Part shown: piece after piece, positions 24,730-35,274 of the stretch
Layout: every line of letters starts with the position of its first letter
Numbering within the stretch: the first letter of the stretch is position 1
Assembly: GCA_913778495.1 (NCBI GenBank)
Contig: CAJYVD010000039.1
Location: forward strand, 112,572-176,571
Origin: an uncultured Pantoea sp.
GTDB lineage: Bacteria > Pseudomonadota > Gammaproteobacteria > Enterobacterales > Enterobacteriaceae
Direction of reading: 5' to 3'
Length of the DNA stretch: 64,000 bases
The notes under the pieces: model-generated
The model's input: only the letters and a program-made list of their open reading frames with translations
Told to the model about the DNA's origin: nothing
Database searches by the model: none
Made by a program: the position numbers and the translations under genes

Positions 24730-26499
24730 TTATGCCTGTACCAGTGGGCCGGGGTTTTTCACATACTGCTCTTTGATCGCCTGCGCCGCCATCAGCGTGA
24801 TCGCCCCGATGGTATCGGTGGGGTTCGCCTGGAAGTTCTGCGGGAAAGCGTTGCCACCCGGCACAAACACGTTATGCACGTCCCAGCTTTGCAGATACTT
24901 GTTCAGCGCCGAGGTTTTCGGGTTGTCGCCCATCACCGCGCCGCCCACGTTGTGGGTCGAAACGTATTTGGTCAGATCAAAGTCCGCGCCCATCGGCAGG
25001 AAGCTCATGCTCATGCTGTCCGGGTTCAGCTCTTTGGCGATATCGCCGACGATGCCCTTGAGATGCTGCTGTAACTTCAGCTCGTTGGCTTTCCAGTTAA
25101 ACGTCATGCGCAGCAGCGGCTGGCCGCGATGGTCGGTATAGTGCGGGTCGAGATCCAGATAAATGTCGCGGTACGACTGGCACGTGGTGGTGATGCTGAT
25201 CTTCATCGAATGGTTGTACCACTGCTCCAGCCCTTCCTTATAACCCATGCCCCAGTTCGGCGTGCCTTTCGGCAGCGCCGTGGCAATAGGGGTGCCGGTG
25301 GCCTGCGAACTGTGGATCTTCGCGCCACCGAGGAAGCCGAGGCCAGGGCCATCGAAGTTGCCCGGCGAGATATCGTTAAACATCTGCCCGGTGGCGCCTG
25401 CGGTGGCGAAGGAGTTGAAGTTTTTGTCTTTGAAGAACAGCGTTGCGCCGCCGTTGGACAGGAACGCATAGTTGCGCCCAACCACGCCCTCTTCGGTAAT
25501 CGGGTTATACGGCTTGCCAATGCCGGACAGCAGCATCAAGCGCACGTTGTAGAGCTGGAAGCTCGACAGCACCACGATCTTCGCCGGCTGGAACACTTCA
25601 TTGCCGTCGGCATCGTAATAGAGCACGCCTTTGGCGGTTTTTTGATCGTCGTGCAGCACCACTTTGAACACTTCCGCGTTCACTTCATAAGAGAAGTTGG
25701 GCAGGCGTTTCAGCGCATCCATCACCGCCGTTTGCGGCGAGGCTTTAGAGTAGTTCAGGCACGGATACTTCGAGCAGTAACCGCAGTAATTACAGGGCGC
25801 GATCTGGTTGCCGTACGGGTTTTTCCACGCGCGCGAGACGCAGGCGGACGGATTGGGGAACGGATGGTAGCCCAGCTTTTTCGCCGCCTCTTTGAACATC
25901 ACGTTGTTCAGCGTGTCGTCGAGCGCGGGCAGCGGATAGGGCTCGGAGCGCGGCCCTTCAAACGGATCGCCGCCTTCGAGGATCTGGCCGCGCAGGTTGC
26001 CGGTGTTACCGGACTGACCGCAGATCAGCTCAAACTTGTAGAAATAGGGCTCGATTTCATCCCAGGTGAACGGGAAGTCCATCACGCGCATATCGTCCTG
26101 CAAAATGCCGGGCGAGTACGCCTGGTCAACGTAGGTTTTCAGCTTGATGTCGGTAGGCGTTGGGCGAATCAACACCGCCGTCCAGTGCATGCCCGCGCCG
26201 CCGACGCCGGTGCCTGGCGCAAACGCGCCCCATTTGCGGGTAGGCAGCGCCGTCTGATCCATGTTGTAGCGCACGGTGACCGCCACTTCTTTGGGCGTGG
26301 CGAACACTTTGTTGCGCACGTTATAGGCGTATTCATCCGCCGGTTTCGGGTAGGCGAAATCCGGGTAGTCGCGCTCGCCGCCGCGTTCCAGCGCGCGCAC
26401 TTCCAGTCCCGCCAGCGCCAGTTCGATGCTCATCAGCGAGCCGGCCCAGCCGAGGCCGCATACAACGACATCGACGTCTTTCTTAGTGATCTGTGCCAT
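24730..26499 (-). CDS. GMC-family FAD-dependent dehydrogenase, large (flavoprotein) subunit
   Basis: 589 aa. The N-terminal FAD-binding fold is visible at residues 10-40 (VVVCGLGWAGS, then E38 in RALERGG). A Cys cluster C236-x2-C239-x2-C242-x4-C247 is characteristic of this subfamily and can hold an Fe-S cluster in related dehydrogenases. The catalytic His region lies near the C-terminus (STHNVGGAVMG). No signal peptide is seen; export is expected by partnership with the Tat-bearing gamma subunit. AGGAAA precedes the ATG. It probably oxidises D-gluconate to 2-keto-D-gluconate at the outer face of the inner membrane. Confidence 0.9.
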   Translation of the reverse strand: MAQITKKDVDVVVCGLGWAGSLMSIELALAGLEVRALERGGERDYPDFAYPKPADEYAYNVRNKVFATPKEVAVTVRYNMDQTALPTRKWGAFAPGTGVGGAGMHWTAVLIRPTPTDIKLKTYVDQAYSPGILQDDMRVMDFPFTWDEIEPYFYKFELICGQSGNTGNLRGQILEGGDPFEGPRSEPYPLPALDDTLNNVMFKEAAKKLGYHPFPNPSACVSRAWKNPYGNQIAPCNYCGYCSKYPCLNYSKASPQTAVMDALKRLPNFSYEVNAEVFKVVLHDDQKTAKGVLYYDADGNEVFQPAKIVVLSSFQLYNVRLMLLSGIGKPYNPITEEGVVGRNYAFLSNGGATLFFKDKNFNSFATAGATGQMFNDISPGNFDGPGLGFLGGAKIHSSQATGTPIATALPKGTPNWGMGYKEGLEQWYNHSMKISITTTCQSYRDIYLDLDPHYTDHRGQPLLRMTFNWKANELKLQQHLKGIVGDIAKELNPDSMSMSFLPMGADFDLTKYVSTHNVGGAVMGDNPKTSALNKYLQSWDVHNVFVPGGNAFPQNFQANPTDTIGAITLMAAQAIKEQYVKNPGPLVQA

Positions 26500-26531
26500 G
26501 TTTTTCCTGCGTTAAATTGCCGATACGGGGG

Positions 26532-27263
26532 TCAGGCGCGCTCGCCTGACAGGCTAACCGGACCCAGCGGATACGGGACGTTGTGCTGTTTTACCCACTC
26601 GGTAAAACTGGCGCGCGCGCCGGGGAAACCGATGGCAATCCAGGCTTTCATGCCTTTGTTGCCGCCGTACATGGGATCGGCGAGGTAGCCGTGTTTGGTA
26701 TCGGAAAGCAGCTGGCTAAAGAACTGCGACGCTTTCAGGTTGGGTTCGCCCAGCGCGGCAAAGTCGATGCCGTCATTTTTGTTCACCTTGGTGAGCACGG
26801 CATCTTTCTGTTCGACCGTTAGCGCATGGAAAGGCTTTTGGTAGGTCGCCTGCGTCCACTGATCCACCAGCCGGATGCCGGTTTGATACATCTGCTGCGG
26901 CGTGAACGGGATTTGGTAGCCCATGGTGGCGGGCGCGTGTACGTCAAACGGGCCCTGCAGATAGATCTCTGCGCCAAATTCCGGGCTGTGCAGCTGCTGA
27001 TCGATAAAAATCGGCACGTTAGTTTCCAGCGCGCCTGGCGCTTTACCGCTGCCGCCGGCTGGGATCAGGCGATCGGTGGCGGCCAGAATAAATTGCCACT
27101 CTGACGCGCTGAAAAAGATCGGCTGATAGGCGGCCAGATCGGGGGCGGCCATTTCTGCCGCCTGCGCCGCAGTTAATCCCCGGAGCACCAGGTCACTTAA
27201 CGGCAAAGCCAGTAACGACCCCAGTAAAAATTTACGTCGGGTTGTGGGTTTTTGTAGAAGCAT
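26532..27263 (-). CDS. Gluconate 2-dehydrogenase subunit 3 family (gamma subunit, Tat signal)
   Basis: 243 aa. The N-terminus TTRRKFLLGSLLALPLSDL carries a twin-arginine motif, so it is exported folded, probably carrying the flavoprotein subunit along. The rest matches the gluconate 2-dehydrogenase subunit 3 family (FSASEWQFILAATDRLIP, FIDQQL, GYQIPFTPQQMYQTGI). It is the first gene of the three-gene operon, 32 bp before the flavoprotein. It presumably serves as the export and maturation chaperone of the complex. Confidence 0.9.
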   Translation of the reverse strand: MLLQKPTTRRKFLLGSLLALPLSDLVLRGLTAAQAAEMAAPDLAAYQPIFFSASEWQFILAATDRLIPAGGSGKAPGALETNVPIFIDQQLHSPEFGAEIYLQGPFDVHAPATMGYQIPFTPQQMYQTGIRLVDQWTQATYQKPFHALTVEQKDAVLTKVNKNDGIDFAALGEPNLKASQFFSQLLSDTKHGYLADPMYGGNKGMKAWIAIGFPGARASFTEWVKQHNVPYPLGPVSLSGERA

Positions 27264-27791
27264 GGCGCGGCGGCTCTCACTTTCCAGGAAAGATAATTGT
27301 GTGGGATGGCTTAATTAATCGGTAAATACCCCGGCGATATTAGGGATATAAATGCGTCAGGATGTAAAAATTAAATTAAAGATGTATTTATTTCACGCAG
27401 CATTATTTCTTTGAATAGACAGGCAGGAATGAAAATAGCGGATCACATTGATAATTTCAGATTAACCGAGACATTACGCCGTTTAACCGCGGGCAGTATG
27501 GTGCAAGCGTTGGTTATTGATAGCATGAGGAAATTGTTGCGCCGTGTAATAAAGAAAAATAAATCATCAGTTTTTGCAGCGCATCGCTACATTTTATATC
27601 ACCTTATTTCGCCACTCGCCGTGAAGCTGCACACGTTTATTTCCACCGTATAACAAAACGCGCAAAAATACGGCAATATAATCGCTAACGGTGCGTAATC
27701 GCTATTTCTGGCACAGCTCAGAACAAAGTGGCATTTAGCCTTTCCCACTTCAGCGATAAATTTATCCTTCCTTATCTCAGAGAGAAGAATA
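27264..27791. other. AT-rich intergenic region with divergent promoters
   Basis: About 530 bases between the dehydrogenase operon (minus) and the peptide-binding protein gene (plus). I see no supported gene; an 80-codon frame at 27411-27653 lacks a convincing ribosome binding site and family. TATAAT at 27677-27682 is a candidate -10 for the plus-strand gene, but no matching -35 was found. TTAATTAAT at 27310-27318 and several A/T runs mark the dehydrogenase side. Confidence 0.4.
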
Positions 27792-29363
27792 ATGCGACTG
27801 TGGATATTACTCGTGGCGCTGTGCGGCAGCGTCCTGACGGCGCAGGCCACCACGCCCAAAGACACTTTGGTAGTAGCCGTGCCGCTGGACGGCATTATCA
27901 GCTTTGACCCCGCCGAAAGTTTTGAGACCGTCAGCAACAGCGTGCAGCGCAACCTGTATCAAACGCTGGTCGAGGCAGATCGTAACACGCCGCAGCGGCT
28001 CGCCCCGCTGCTGGCCAGCGCGTGGCGGCCCGGCTCGTCGCCGCGCAGTCTGGTGTTTACCCTTAATCCGGCGGCGCGCTTTGTCAGCGGCAATCCGGTC
28101 ACGGCGCAGGATGTGATCTTCTCGCTGACGCGCGCGGTCAAGCTCAATAAAGCGCCCGCCTTTATCCTCGCGGAGTTTGGCTGGACCGCAGATAACATCG
28201 CCGCCCAGTTTACCGCGCGCAGTGACAGCGAGCTAGAGATCCGCTGGCCCGCCGCGATTGGCGCGGACCTTGCGCTGCGGTTGCTGAGCGCGCCGGTGGC
28301 GTCCGTGGTAGACAGCCAAACCGTGCAGCAGCACGCCGTGAATAACGATCTGGGCAACGGCTGGCTGCATACGCAGTCGGCGGGCAGCGGCGCGTTTCGC
28401 ATCCAGCAGTATGTGCCGCAGCAGGCCCTGGTGCTGAGCGCCAATCCCCATGCGACGCCGCAGCCGCACCTCACCCGCATCTTGCTTAAGGGCGTGGCGG
28501 ATGCCGCCACCCGTCGCCTGCTGATTCAGCAGGGCGATGTCGATATCGCGTATCAGCTTGGTCCCGATCAAATTGATGCCCTGAAGCAGGACAGCCGCGT
28601 GCGCATTGCGGCGTTTCCCTCCAGCCTGGTTTACTACCTGGGGTTCAACACCCAAAGCCCGGCGCAGCCCGTGCTGGGCAATCCCGCCTTCTGGCATGCC
28701 GCACGCTGGCTGGTGAATTACCAGGCCATTTCGCAGCAGCTGCTAAAAGGGCAGTATCAGATCCATCAAAGTTTTTTGCCGCAGGGATTTGATGGTGCGC
28801 TGACGGATCAGCCCTTCCACTACGACGTTGAGAAAGCGAAAACGCTGCTGGCCGCAGGCGGTATCAAGCCCGGCACGCGCGTGGTGCTGACGGTCGTGAA
28901 CCAGCCGCCTTATATCGATATTGCGCAGGCGCTGCAGGCGGGCTTTGCGCAGGCAGGCATCGACATCGCCTTGCAGCCGGTGGCGGAAGCAGAGCTGTGG
29001 AGCAAGATGCGCGGCCGTGACTTCCAGGCGATCCTCAGCTACTGGGGCGCGGATTATGTTGATCCCAACAGCAATGCCAGCGCCTTTGCGTTAAACGTGC
29101 CGGGCGGCGCCAAAACGCTGGCGTGGCGCGTAGGCTGGTCGATTCCCGAACTGAGCGCCAAAACCCGCGCCGCCGCCGGCGAGAGCGATGCGGCAGCGCG
29201 CCGTACGCTCTACGGCGACTTGCAGAAAACCATCCAGCGTGATTCGCCGTTTGTGGTGATGCTACAGGGCGCACAGCAGGTAGCGATACGCAACAATGTG
29301 AGCCACGTCCAACAGGGCATCGGCGTCAGCCTGCTGTTTTTTGACGCGGTCGAAAAGCGCTAA
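27792..29363 (+). CDS. Periplasmic peptide/oligopeptide-binding protein (SBP family 5), orphan
   Basis: 523 aa. A signal peptide (MRLWILLVALCGSVLTAQA) has no lipobox Cys, so it is a soluble periplasmic protein. The SBP_bac_5 pattern is clear: IISFDPAESFETVSNSVQRNLYQTLVE near residue 35 and RFVSGNPVTAQDVIFSLTRAV near 95. The fold covers the whole length. Permease and ATPase genes for an ABC transporter are absent on both sides, so it must share a transporter or serve as a sensor partner. AGAGAAG precedes the ATG. Ligand unknown (dipeptides, oligopeptides, haem or opines are all known for the family). Confidence 0.85.
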   Translation: MRLWILLVALCGSVLTAQATTPKDTLVVAVPLDGIISFDPAESFETVSNSVQRNLYQTLVEADRNTPQRLAPLLASAWRPGSSPRSLVFTLNPAARFVSGNPVTAQDVIFSLTRAVKLNKAPAFILAEFGWTADNIAAQFTARSDSELEIRWPAAIGADLALRLLSAPVASVVDSQTVQQHAVNNDLGNGWLHTQSAGSGAFRIQQYVPQQALVLSANPHATPQPHLTRILLKGVADAATRRLLIQQGDVDIAYQLGPDQIDALKQDSRVRIAAFPSSLVYYLGFNTQSPAQPVLGNPAFWHAARWLVNYQAISQQLLKGQYQIHQSFLPQGFDGALTDQPFHYDVEKAKTLLAAGGIKPGTRVVLTVVNQPPYIDIAQALQAGFAQAGIDIALQPVAEAELWSKMRGRDFQAILSYWGADYVDPNSNASAFALNVPGGAKTLAWRVGWSIPELSAKTRAAAGESDAAARRTLYGDLQKTIQRDSPFVVMLQGAQQVAIRNNVSHVQQGIGVSLLFFDAVEKR

Positions 29364-29401
29364 CGCTCAAGATTGTGAATGGCGTGGCACCGCCGTCAGC
29401 A

Positions 29402-29428
29402 CGTCCTGCAAGCGCCGCTTGCAGGACG
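29402..29428 (+). terminator. Strong hairpin after the peptide-binding protein gene
   Basis: A 12-bp perfect stem CGTCCTGCAAGC/GCTTGCAGGACG with a 3-nt loop lies 39 bases after the stop codon. There is no U-tract, so termination may be Rho-assisted or the hairpin may protect the mRNA end. Confidence 0.5.
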
Positions 29429-29465
29429 GTCGCCGCGCGTTAGCGTCCTCTGCTAACATAAGTAA

Positions 29466-30743
29466 ATGGACAAATATCAACAACTCAAACGCACGAAACG
29501 GCTGGCGCTGGCGCTGCTGTTGATCGCCGCCGGCACTTTTATTGTGACGCTGTTTTTACCCCCCACTTTCTGGGTGCTGGGCGTGAAAGCTATCGCGGAA
29601 GCGGCGATGGTCGGTGCGCTCGCCGACTGGTTTGCGGTGGTAGCGCTGTTTCGCCGCGTGCCGCTGCCGTTTATCTCGCGCCACACGGCGATCATTCCCC
29701 GCAATAAAGATCGCATCGGGGACAATCTCGGGCGCTTTGTGCAGGAAAAATTCCTCGATACCGACTCGCTGCTGGCGCTGATTCGCCGTCACGATCCGTC
29801 GCAGATGCTGGCGCAGTGGCTGAATACGCCGGGCAATGCCGACCGCATTGGTCGTCATCTTTTACAGGTGATGCGCGGCTTTCTCGATCTCACCGACGAT
29901 GCGCGCATTCAACGCTTTCTGCGCAGCGCCGTGCACCGCGCGCTCGATAAGGTAGATCTCACCCAGTCCAGCGCGCTGATCCTCGACAGCCTGACCAAAG
30001 ATAACCGTCATCAGGCGCTGCTGGATGCGGCAGTGGAGCAGCTGCTGCGCCTGCTGCATAAACCCAGCACGCGTGATGTTATCGCCATGCAGATTGTGCG
30101 CTGGCTCAAGCGTGAACATCCGATCAAGGCCAAAGTGTTGCCCACCGAGTGGCTGGGCGAACACAGCGCAGAACTGGTTTCCAACGCGGTAAATTCGCTG
30201 CTGGATGACGTGGCGCGCGATCAAGGCCATGAGTTTCGTCAAGGGTTTAATCGCGCGGTGCAGCGGCTGATTGAACGGCTGAAAACCGATCCGGAGATGG
30301 CCCAACGGGCGGAAAACATCAAAAGCTGGATCAAAGAGGACGCCTCGCTGAATCGCTACATCGGTGAGCTGTGGCAAGACATGCGCGCCTGGCTGAAAAC
30401 CGACTTGGCGAGCGACGACTCACGCGTGCAGGAGCGGGTGCGCCAGGCCGCGCAGTGGTTCGGCGAAACGCTGCTGGCGGATGAGGCGTTGCGCAGCTCG
30501 ATGAATCAGCACCTTGAAGAGGCCGCACGCAGCGTGGCGCCGGAGTTCGCCCACTTTCTCACGCGTCACATCAGCGACACGGTAAAAAGTTGGGATGCAC
30601 GCGATATGTCGCAGCAGATAGAACTGAACATCGGCCGCGATCTGCAGTTTATTCGCATTAACGGCACGCTGGTCGGCGGTTCGATTGGGCTGATGCTGTA
30701 TCTGCTCTCACAGCTGCCGCTGCTGATTGAGACGCTGCGCTAA
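29466..30743 (+). CDS. yjiN: DUF445 family inner-membrane protein YjiN
   Basis: 425 aa. Two hydrophobic helices near the N-terminus ([19 protein letters not shown], then the conserved [30 protein letters not shown]), a long helical soluble domain, and a C-terminal membrane segment ([21 protein letters not shown]). It matches E. coli YjiN along its length as I recall it. Function unknown. It is a single-gene unit closed by a strong bidirectional terminator shared with lptG. Confidence 0.93.
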   Translation: MDKYQQLKRTKRLALALLLIAAGTFIVTLFLPPTFWVLGVKAIAEAAMVGALADWFAVVALFRRVPLPFISRHTAIIPRNKDRIGDNLGRFVQEKFLDTDSLLALIRRHDPSQMLAQWLNTPGNADRIGRHLLQVMRGFLDLTDDARIQRFLRSAVHRALDKVDLTQSSALILDSLTKDNRHQALLDAAVEQLLRLLHKPSTRDVIAMQIVRWLKREHPIKAKVLPTEWLGEHSAELVSNAVNSLLDDVARDQGHEFRQGFNRAVQRLIERLKTDPEMAQRAENIKSWIKEDASLNRYIGELWQDMRAWLKTDLASDDSRVQERVRQAAQWFGETLLADEALRSSMNQHLEEAARSVAPEFAHFLTRHISDTVKSWDARDMSQQIELNIGRDLQFIRINGTLVGGSIGLMLYLLSQLPLLIETLR

Positions 30744-30747
30744 ACAA

Positions 30748-30774
30748 AAAGGGCGGTCATCGTGACCGCCCTTT
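30748..30774. terminator. Bidirectional terminator between yjiN and lptG
   Basis: A 12-bp stem AAAGGGCGGTCA/TGACCGCCCTTT with a TCG loop lies between the two convergent stop codons, with A/T tails on both sides. Confidence 0.88.
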
Positions 30775-30777
30775 ACG

Positions 30778-31854
30778 CTAGCTACGTTTGACGAGCAAGT
30801 AGAGGCTGATGGCAAAGAACGCCGCGCTGGGCAGAATCGCCCCCAACACCGGCGGAATGCCGTACACCAGACTCAGCGGACCGAAGATCTGATCCAGCAC
30901 GTAGAACAGGAAGCCAAAGCTGATGCCGGTCACCACGCGCACGCCCATCGACACGCTGCGCAGCGGACCGAAGATAAAGGAGAGCGCCATCAGCATCATC
31001 ACCGCCACCGACACCGGCTGGAAAATCTTACTCCACATATTCAGCTGATAGCGGCCGGAGACCTGCCCGCTCTGCTTAAGGTACTTGCTGTAGTTGTACA
31101 GGCCGCTGATCGACAGCGCGTCGGGGTCCAGCGCCACCACGCCAAGCTTATCGGGCGTGAGGTTGGTTTTCCACTCGCCGCTCAGGCTCTGCGAACCGGT
31201 AATTTGCTTGGGATCGGTCAGGTTCGATTCGTCGATCTGCGACAGCGCCCACGCCTTTTTCTCTGGGTCCCAGGTGGCCGTCGCCGCGTAGCGTACGCTC
31301 ACCAAGCGGCGCGCATCGTCAAACTTATAGATGCTGACGCCATCGATGGCGTTATCGCCTTTCAGGCGCTCAATGAAGATAAAGTTATTGCCGTCTTTCG
31401 CCCACAGACCGCCCTGGGTGGACATCAGCGAGCCACCGTACAGCTGCTGCGCACGGAAGTTACGCGCCATCTGCTCACCCTGCGGCGCGACAAACTCGCC
31501 TACCGCCATGGTCAACAGCACCAGTGGAATCGCGGTTTTCATCACCGCCAACGCCACCTGCATACGGGTAAAGCCGGACGCCTGCATCACCACCAGTTCG
31601 CTGCGCTGCGCCAGCGTGCCCAAGCCCAGCAGCGCGCCCAACAGCGCAGCCATCGGGAAGAAGATCTCGATATCTTTCGGCACGCTCAGCAGGGTGTAGT
31701 AGCCCGCATCCAGCGCGGTATACGCGCCCTGCCCGGTTTTACGCAGCTGATCAACGAACTTGATGATGCCCGAGAGCGACACCAGCATAAACAGCGTGGT
31801 CATGATGGTGTTAAAGATGGTTTTGCCGATATAGCGGTCAAGGACCTTAAACAT
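30778..31854 (-). CDS. lptG: LPS export ABC permease LptG
   Basis: 358 aa. Six membrane helices with a large periplasmic beta-jellyroll between helices 3 and 4 (about residues 135-260). KVLDRYIGKTIFNTIMTTLFMLVSLSGIIKFVDQL and SELVVMQASGFTRMQVA are LptG signatures, the latter being the coupling-helix region for LptB. With LptF and LptB it extracts LPS from the inner membrane. ATG at 31854 overlaps the lptF TGA by one base. A GTG at 31857 is the alternative start; GGAGG upstream serves either. Confidence 0.96.
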   Translation of the reverse strand: MFKVLDRYIGKTIFNTIMTTLFMLVSLSGIIKFVDQLRKTGQGAYTALDAGYYTLLSVPKDIEIFFPMAALLGALLGLGTLAQRSELVVMQASGFTRMQVALAVMKTAIPLVLLTMAVGEFVAPQGEQMARNFRAQQLYGGSLMSTQGGLWAKDGNNFIFIERLKGDNAIDGVSIYKFDDARRLVSVRYAATATWDPEKKAWALSQIDESNLTDPKQITGSQSLSGEWKTNLTPDKLGVVALDPDALSISGLYNYSKYLKQSGQVSGRYQLNMWSKIFQPVSVAVMMLMALSFIFGPLRSVSMGVRVVTGISFGFLFYVLDQIFGPLSLVYGIPPVLGAILPSAAFFAISLYLLVKRS

Positions 31855-32954
31855 CACAGCGATCCTCCACGGCTAAAGCGTCCACGTAGGCGCCGCATCG
31901 GCACCGTATCCCACAGGTTGAGCAGCACGGCCAGCCCCAGATAGGCGAAGTTCACCGCCCACATCCACAGCGCGGGATCGAGCCGCCCTTTTGCGCCGTT
32001 AGAGCGCAGCGAGCTTTGCAGCAGGAAGAAGATCAGGTACAGCAGCATCGCTGGCAGCATCGACAGCACGCGGCCCTGACGCGGGTTCACCACGCTAAGC
32101 GGTACCACCATCAGCGCCATGATCAGCACCGAGAAGATCAGCGTCAGACGCCAATGGAATTCGGCCTGGAAGGTCGGGGTCTTGTTCTGATAAAGGGTGC
32201 TGATATCCGCCTGATCCGCGTCGTTGGGGTCGAGCGTGGCCTCTTTATAGCCCACAATCGCCTGATAATTCACAAAGTCAGTGATGCGGAAATCGCGCAG
32301 CAGCGCGGTGCCTTCAAAGCGGGTGCCTTTATCCAGCGTGACCACCTGCGAACCGTCCTGGCGCTGATCCATATGACCGCTGTCGGCCATCACCACGGAC
32401 GGACGCGCGTTGCCTTTAGGACGCAGCTGCGCGAGAAACACGTGGCCAAACTGATTGCCTTTGACGTTCTCGACGAACAGCACGGTGTTGCCGTCGCTGG
32501 AGGTCTGGAACTGGCCGGCTGCCAGTGCGGCGGCGCCGGGGTTGGCTTTGGCGTTTTGCGTCACTTCATCCTGATAGCGGGATGACCACGGGCCAAGCCA
32601 GATGACGTTAACCGCCGCCACCGCGGACGTCAGCAGCATCAGAATCATCGCGGCTTTCACCAGCACGCTTTTGCCCAGCCCACAGGCGTGCATCACCGTA
32701 ATCTCACTTTCGGTGTACAGCCGTCCCAGGGTCATCAAAATCGCCAGAAACAAGCTTAGGGGCAGGATAAGTTGTGCCATTTCGGGCACGCCGAGTCCTA
32801 ACAGGGTCAGAACCAGATTTGTTGGGATTTCGCCATCCACCGCGGCACCTAAAATCCGCACTAACTTCTGACAAAAGAAGATCAGCAGCAGGATAAAGAG
32901 GATAGCCAACTGGCTTTTGAGCGTTTCCCGAACCAGATATCTAATGATGATCAC
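31854..32954 (-). CDS. lptF: LPS export ABC permease LptF
   Basis: 366 aa, matching E. coli LptF from the first residues (IIIRYLVRETLKSQLAILFILLLIFFCQKLVRIL). Six membrane helices and a periplasmic jellyroll (about residues 125-260). SEITVMHACGLGKSVLVKAA is the LptB-coupling segment. It is the LptG partner in the LptB2FG exporter. It is divergent from pepA across 268 bp, as in E. coli, and translationally coupled to lptG. Confidence 0.96.
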   Translation of the reverse strand: MIIIRYLVRETLKSQLAILFILLLIFFCQKLVRILGAAVDGEIPTNLVLTLLGLGVPEMAQLILPLSLFLAILMTLGRLYTESEITVMHACGLGKSVLVKAAMILMLLTSAVAAVNVIWLGPWSSRYQDEVTQNAKANPGAAALAAGQFQTSSDGNTVLFVENVKGNQFGHVFLAQLRPKGNARPSVVMADSGHMDQRQDGSQVVTLDKGTRFEGTALLRDFRITDFVNYQAIVGYKEATLDPNDADQADISTLYQNKTPTFQAEFHWRLTLIFSVLIMALMVVPLSVVNPRQGRVLSMLPAMLLYLIFFLLQSSLRSNGAKGRLDPALWMWAVNFAYLGLAVLLNLWDTVPMRRLRGRFSRGGSL

Positions 32955-33207
32955 GCTTAGTACGCCTGTGATAACTTGTCTTTTTGCAGGAAAATCGCTA
33001 GTTTCAACGCTTATCGACCATTTTTCTTTATCAATGGCCGTTAGCGTAGCTAAAATTGTATGACGAACGCGTTAGGGTGGTGAAAAAACAACACATTGCC
33101 ACCCCCATCTCATTATGACTGTCGGCGATGAAATGTCATCCACCGCAACAAATTAATGGGTTACGAACGCGCTACATTCTAACGACAGCAAAGGCCGTTG
33201 TCTTTAA

Positions 33208-34734
<1,527 letters not shown>

Positions 34735-34810
34735 TCACCGTTCAAAATAGACACACGTACTCATGGGGCGCACAATGCGCCCCACTGTCATTGATGGAAA
34801 CCACTCAGCC

Positions 34811-35269
34811 ATGAAAAATGCCACGTTCTACGTCATGGAATCGGCGAGCGCCAGCGACGGCTTAACGGCCATTGAGGCGCTGGTATGCGATTTAGCGGAA
34901 ACGCGCTGGCGTGAAGGCAAACGCATTTTGATCGCCTGCGAAGATGAAGCGCAGGCCAACCGCCTTGATGAAGCACTGTGGCAGCGTCCGGCTAACGCCT
35001 TTGTGCCGCATAATCTGGCGGGCGAAGGCCCGCGCTACGGCGCCCCGGTGGAGCTGGCCTGGCCGCAGCGTCGCGGCAGCGCGCCGCGCGATCTGCTGAT
35101 CAGTCTGCTGCCCCACTTCGCAGATTTTGCTACTGGTTTCCATGAAGTGATAGACTTCGTTCCTTACGAAGAATCCCTGAAACAACTGGCGCGCGACCGC
35201 TACAAAGCGTATCGCAGCGTTGGTTTCCAATTGAATACGGCGACGCCTCCGCCGCCGCAAACGACATAG
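34811..35269 (+). CDS. holC: DNA polymerase III chi subunit
   Basis: 152 aa. It begins [33 protein letters not shown] and contains [21 protein letters not shown] and [30 protein letters not shown], the HolC core that joins SSB to the clamp loader through psi. Slightly longer than E. coli HolC (147) through a C-terminal Pro/Thr tail. It lies between pepA and valS, 5 bp before valS, the conserved enterobacterial order. Confidence 0.93.
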   Translation: MKNATFYVMESASASDGLTAIEALVCDLAETRWREGKRILIACEDEAQANRLDEALWQRPANAFVPHNLAGEGPRYGAPVELAWPQRRGSAPRDLLISLLPHFADFATGFHEVIDFVPYEESLKQLARDRYKAYRSVGFQLNTATPPPPQTT

Positions 35270-35274
35270 CAGAC

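Noticed and set aside
25129-26688. A 519-codon open frame antisense to the GMC flavoprotein gene
   Set aside because: The minus-strand protein has full family motifs; the plus-strand frame is His/Arg/Val-rich without any domain.
27411-27653. An 80-codon plus-strand frame in the dehydrogenase/SBP intergenic region
   Set aside because: It lacks a usable ribosome binding site, has no recognisable fold, and lies in AT-rich promoter DNA. It is not excluded as a small gene.
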